Shown piece by piece: positions 50,088-52,378 of a DNA stretch of 52,378 nucleotides (positions are counted from its first letter, which is position 1; each line of letters begins with the position of its first letter). The notes under the pieces were generated by a model. That model saw only the letters and a program-made list of their open reading frames with translations. It was not told where the DNA came from and did not search any database. The position numbers and the translations under genes were made by a program. The stretch is taken from assembly GCA_028715905.1 (NCBI GenBank), contig JAQUQV010000010.1:1-52378 (forward strand), written 5' to 3'. The stretch is from Kiritimatiellia bacterium. Lineage in GTDB: Bacteria > Verrucomicrobiota > Kiritimatiellia > JAAZAB01.

Positions 50088-50915
50088 ATGTTGCAACGGA
50101 AGATCATATTTCTCATTTGGGCGGTTGTTTTTCTGGCGGCGCCTGCGGCCAGGGGGCAAACCAATGCGCCGTCTCCTGTTATCGTCTGCACCACCACGCA
50201 TTTGAGCGCGCTGGTGGAAGCGCTGGCCGGCGGCACGCTGCGGCCGGAAACAATCGTGCCGTGGGGTATGTGCCCGGGACATTTTGAGCTGAAGCGCAGT
50301 GATATAGAAAAAATCAGGCGGGCCGACCTTGTTCTCCGGCATGGTTACGAGCAGTTTCTTTCCGCCTTTGAAAATGATAAATCTTATGCGCCCATAACCG
50401 CCGTTGCCGTGCCCGGCAACTGGATGGTTCCCGCCGTCCAGAAAAAGGCGGCGGAACAGACGGCAAAAATTCTGGCGGAAAGATTCCCGCGGAACGCGGA
50501 AATTATCCGTGCCGGGCTGGCGGCTCATTGCGGGCGTATTGATTCCCTTGAAAAGGAACTGCGCCCGTTTCTGGAAAAAACGCGCAACGTGCCGGTGGTC
50601 TGTTCCGCCATGAGCGCGGATTACGCGGGGTGGGCCGGGCTGATGGTGGCGGCCGAATATAAACGTGACGAGGATTTGTCGTTGCGCAATCTGCAGGAGG
50701 TTATCCAAAAGGCGCGGGATGCGCGCGCGCGGCTGGTAATTGACAACCGCCAGAGCAGCGGCAAGACGGGGCAGACGCTGGCGCGCGAGCTTGATCTGCC
50801 GCTGGCCGTCATCAGTAATTTTCCCGAGCCGGACTCTTCCGGCCGGGCCAGCTATGCGGTTTCCCTGAGAAGCAATGTCATGGCGGTGTGCGATTGCGCT
50901 TGTCCTGAACCGTGA
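50088..50915 (+). CDS. Metal-type ABC importer substrate-binding protein, atypical ligands
   Basis: A 275-residue periplasmic protein with a signal peptide (cleavage near ARGQ, residues 20-24), resembling the ZnuA/TroA family (cluster A-I): CTTTHLSALVEALAGG, CPGHFELKRSDIEKIRRADLVLRHG and a long central helix. The first metal His is likely in PGHFEL. At the second position, where ZnuA/TroA have His (GLHLE), this protein has Glu (GYEQF), and the segment usually carrying the third His reads VVCSAMSADYAGW, with Cys. The C terminus is Cys-rich (CDCACPEP). Metal specificity cannot be assigned. It lies 124 bases after the receptor. Confidence 0.8.
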   Translation: MLQRKIIFLIWAVVFLAAPAARGQTNAPSPVIVCTTTHLSALVEALAGGTLRPETIVPWGMCPGHFELKRSDIEKIRRADLVLRHGYEQFLSAFENDKSYAPITAVAVPGNWMVPAVQKKAAEQTAKILAERFPRNAEIIRAGLAAHCGRIDSLEKELRPFLEKTRNVPVVCSAMSADYAGWAGLMVAAEYKRDEDLSLRNLQEVIQKARDARARLVIDNRQSSGKTGQTLARELDLPLAVISNFPEPDSSGRASYAVSLRSNVMAVCDCACPEP

Positions 50916-50976
50916 CGCGCGAACCGGCTTTGGCCGGCCGTCGCCGGCAAAATTTCATTGCAGAGACGGATTGGTG

Positions 50977-51684
50977 ATGAAGCACTCTCTGAATATTTCC
51001 AATCTCTCCGTTCATTTGGAAGGACGGAGCATATTGCGGAAAATTTCTCTGGATATTGCCGCCGGAGAATTCGCGGTTGTCCTGGGCGACAACGGCGCGG
51101 GCAAGACCACATTGTTGCGCGCCATACTCGGTCTTACCCCAAAAACGTCCGGAATTATTATTCTTTTCGGACGACAGATTTCCTGGCGAAACCGGCGCGC
51201 TTTGCAGCGGCGGATCGGCTATGTGCCCCAGTGGCTGCCCTTTGACGAAACGATGCCGGTCAGCGCGCGCGAGGTGATTGCCATCGGCCGCTGCGCGCGC
51301 ATCGGCGTGGGCCGCCGGCTTGGGGCCGGGGATAGGGGCATCGTGGAAGAGGCGGCTGAAATGGCCGGGGTGGGGCGGCTTCTGGACCGGCCCGTCGGCC
51401 AGCTTTCCGGCGGCGAACGGCAGAAAGTGCAGATTGCGCGCGCCATTTGTCAGGAGCCGGAGCTGCTTTTGCTGGACGAATTTTCAGCCCACCTTTCGGA
51501 ATCGGCCGGGCGGGATTGCCTGCAATTGCTCGGTAAGTTGCACCGTCAAAACCGTTTTACGATCCTGATGGTCACGCATGATATCGCCGGAATTCCCGCC
51601 GAATGCCGGCGCGCAATTGTCCTGGCCGGGGGAACGAAACAATTTGACGGCAGTCTGGGCGATTGGCGGGGTAATCATGATTGA
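50977..51684 (+). CDS. Metal-type ABC importer ATP-binding protein
   Basis: The 235-residue ATPase of the importer, of the ZnuC/MntB kind. Walker A GDNGAGKTT (about residues 36-44), Q-loop YVPQWLPFDETMPVS, signature LSGGERQKVQ, Walker B LLLLDEFS and the H-loop VTHD are all present. The usual DEPT after Walker B is DEFS here. The start at 50977 fits homology; GTG at 50974 and TTG at 50971 are alternatives. It overlaps the permease gene by eight bases. Confidence 0.9.
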   Translation: MKHSLNISNLSVHLEGRSILRKISLDIAAGEFAVVLGDNGAGKTTLLRAILGLTPKTSGIIILFGRQISWRNRRALQRRIGYVPQWLPFDETMPVSAREVIAIGRCARIGVGRRLGAGDRGIVEEAAEMAGVGRLLDRPVGQLSGGERQKVQIARAICQEPELLLLDEFSAHLSESAGRDCLQLLGKLHRQNRFTILMVTHDIAGIPAECRRAIVLAGGTKQFDGSLGDWRGNHD

Positions 51685-52378
51685 GCTTTTCCGCGAGGAA
51701 TATTTCCGGAACGCGCTGGCCGCCTGCGTGTTTGGCGGGGGAAGCATCGCCGTTATCGGTGTTTTCCTGACGTTGATGCAGATTCCCTTCCTGGGAATAT
51801 GCATGTCGCACGCGGCATTTCTCGGGGCCATCACGGGTTTATTGCTCGGTCAATCCCCGCTTGTCTGGGCCATGATCGCATGCGCCCTGGCCGGTTTGGC
51901 GGTAGGCCCCCTCGCGGAACGGGCGCGGGCATCCTCCAACGTGGTTTTAAGCATTATTTTCTCGGCCACCATGGGCCTTTCGCTCATCTTGATGGCCATG
52001 ATTCCCGGCCCGAAAACGGAGGCCCTGAATCTGATGTGGGGCAGTTTGCTCACGGTAACATCCGGACAGGTCGGCATGCTGGGTGCCGTTTTTCTGGGGC
52101 TGGCCTTTTTTTTATGGCTTTTTTACAAGGAAATAATTGCCGTTCTTTTCAACCGCGAGCTGGCTGCGGCCAGCGGAATCCCGGCCGCTTTTGTGTATTA
52201 CGGCATAATCATGCTGGGCGGCCTGACGGTCGGCGCAGCGCTGGACATGATCGGCGGATTGCTGATCTTCGCCCTCCTGGTCAATCCGGCCAACACGGCC
52301 CGTTTGTTGTCGTTCCGTCTGCCGGTGATTTTTCTGCTCTCGGCCCTGCTTGGCATCGGCGCCTGTCTGGCCGGCCTC
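51677..52378 (+). CDS. Metal-type ABC importer permease, partial
   Basis: An integral membrane protein of the ZnuB/MntC family, cut by the window end after 234 residues. Several hydrophobic helices are visible. Family hallmarks are MSHAAFLGAITGLLLG (about residues 43-58), the ASGIPAA segment that faces the ATPase, and MIGGLLIFALLVNPANTARLLS. The ATG at 51677 overlaps the ATPase stop (ATGATTGA), so the two are translationally coupled. It completes a receptor, binding protein, ATPase and permease set. Confidence 0.9.
   Translation, partial: MIELFREEYFRNALAACVFGGGSIAVIGVFLTLMQIPFLGICMSHAAFLGAITGLLLGQSPLVWAMIACALAGLAVGPLAERARASSNVVLSIIFSATMGLSLILMAMIPGPKTEALNLMWGSLLTVTSGQVGMLGAVFLGLAFFLWLFYKEIIAVLFNRELAAASGIPAAFVYYGIIMLGGLTVGAALDMIGGLLIFALLVNPANTARLLSFRLPVIFLLSALLGIGACLAGL

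Overview
The window looks like the core of a chromosome from a Gram-negative bacterium with GC-rich coding sequence. The best guess is the Planctomycetes-Verrucomicrobia-Chlamydiae (PVC) group, perhaps a Kiritimatiellota, Lentisphaerota or Verrucomicrobiota-like lineage. Three things point there. EF-Tu has a switch I lacking the usual RG-I-T-I core, which from memory is how verrucomicrobial EF-Tu looks. An excisionase-like HTH is fused to a PTS EIIA domain, as I recall for chlamydial ptsN_2. Exported proteins, a TonB receptor and a lipoprotein show an outer membrane. The assignment is an inference and would need rpoB or 16S phylogeny.

Layout. (1) 1-2957, minus strand: three exported proteins of unknown function in a row, the last frameshifted and running off the window. 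(2) 3059-5512, minus: gap then pgk, separated by a palindromic repeat. (3) 5702-7837, plus: a GH42-type beta-galactosidase behind a near-perfect promoter, then dtd on the minus strand. (4) 8440-40526, plus: about 32 kb of nearly unbroken information-processing genes. The order is tRNA-Thr, tuf, rpmG, tRNA-Trp, secE, nusG, rplKAJL, rpoBC, rpsL, rpsG, fusA, then the S10, spc and alpha clusters (rpsJ to rplQ) with secY, adk and map inside. tuf lies at the head of the block and not after fusA; rpmD and infA are missing from their usual places. Many genes overlap by 1-14 bases, so translation is probably coupled. (5) 40580-46332: a pilC/gspF-type membrane protein, a 3-methyladenine-DNA glycosylase without a convincing start codon, purF, a SpoU-type RNA methyltransferase convergent with and overlapping purF, the HTH-EIIA fusion, a small lipoprotein and initiator tRNA. 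(6) 46429-47998: a low-density stretch with a 55-residue membrane protein, a strong terminator, a repeat copy, tRNA-Thr(UGU) and an ISAs1-type transposase remnant. (7) 47999-end: a TonB-dependent receptor followed by the binding protein, ATPase and permease of a metal-type ABC importer, with two perfect inverted repeats in front.

Together, blocks 4 and 5 supply transcription, translation, Sec export and purine synthesis. Block 7 looks like one metal-uptake operon crossing both membranes. The less-described material is the exported three-gene set, the dispersed palindromic repeat, the two almost leaderless promoters, the unusual ribosomal-protein tails and substitutions, and the atypical metal-binding protein.
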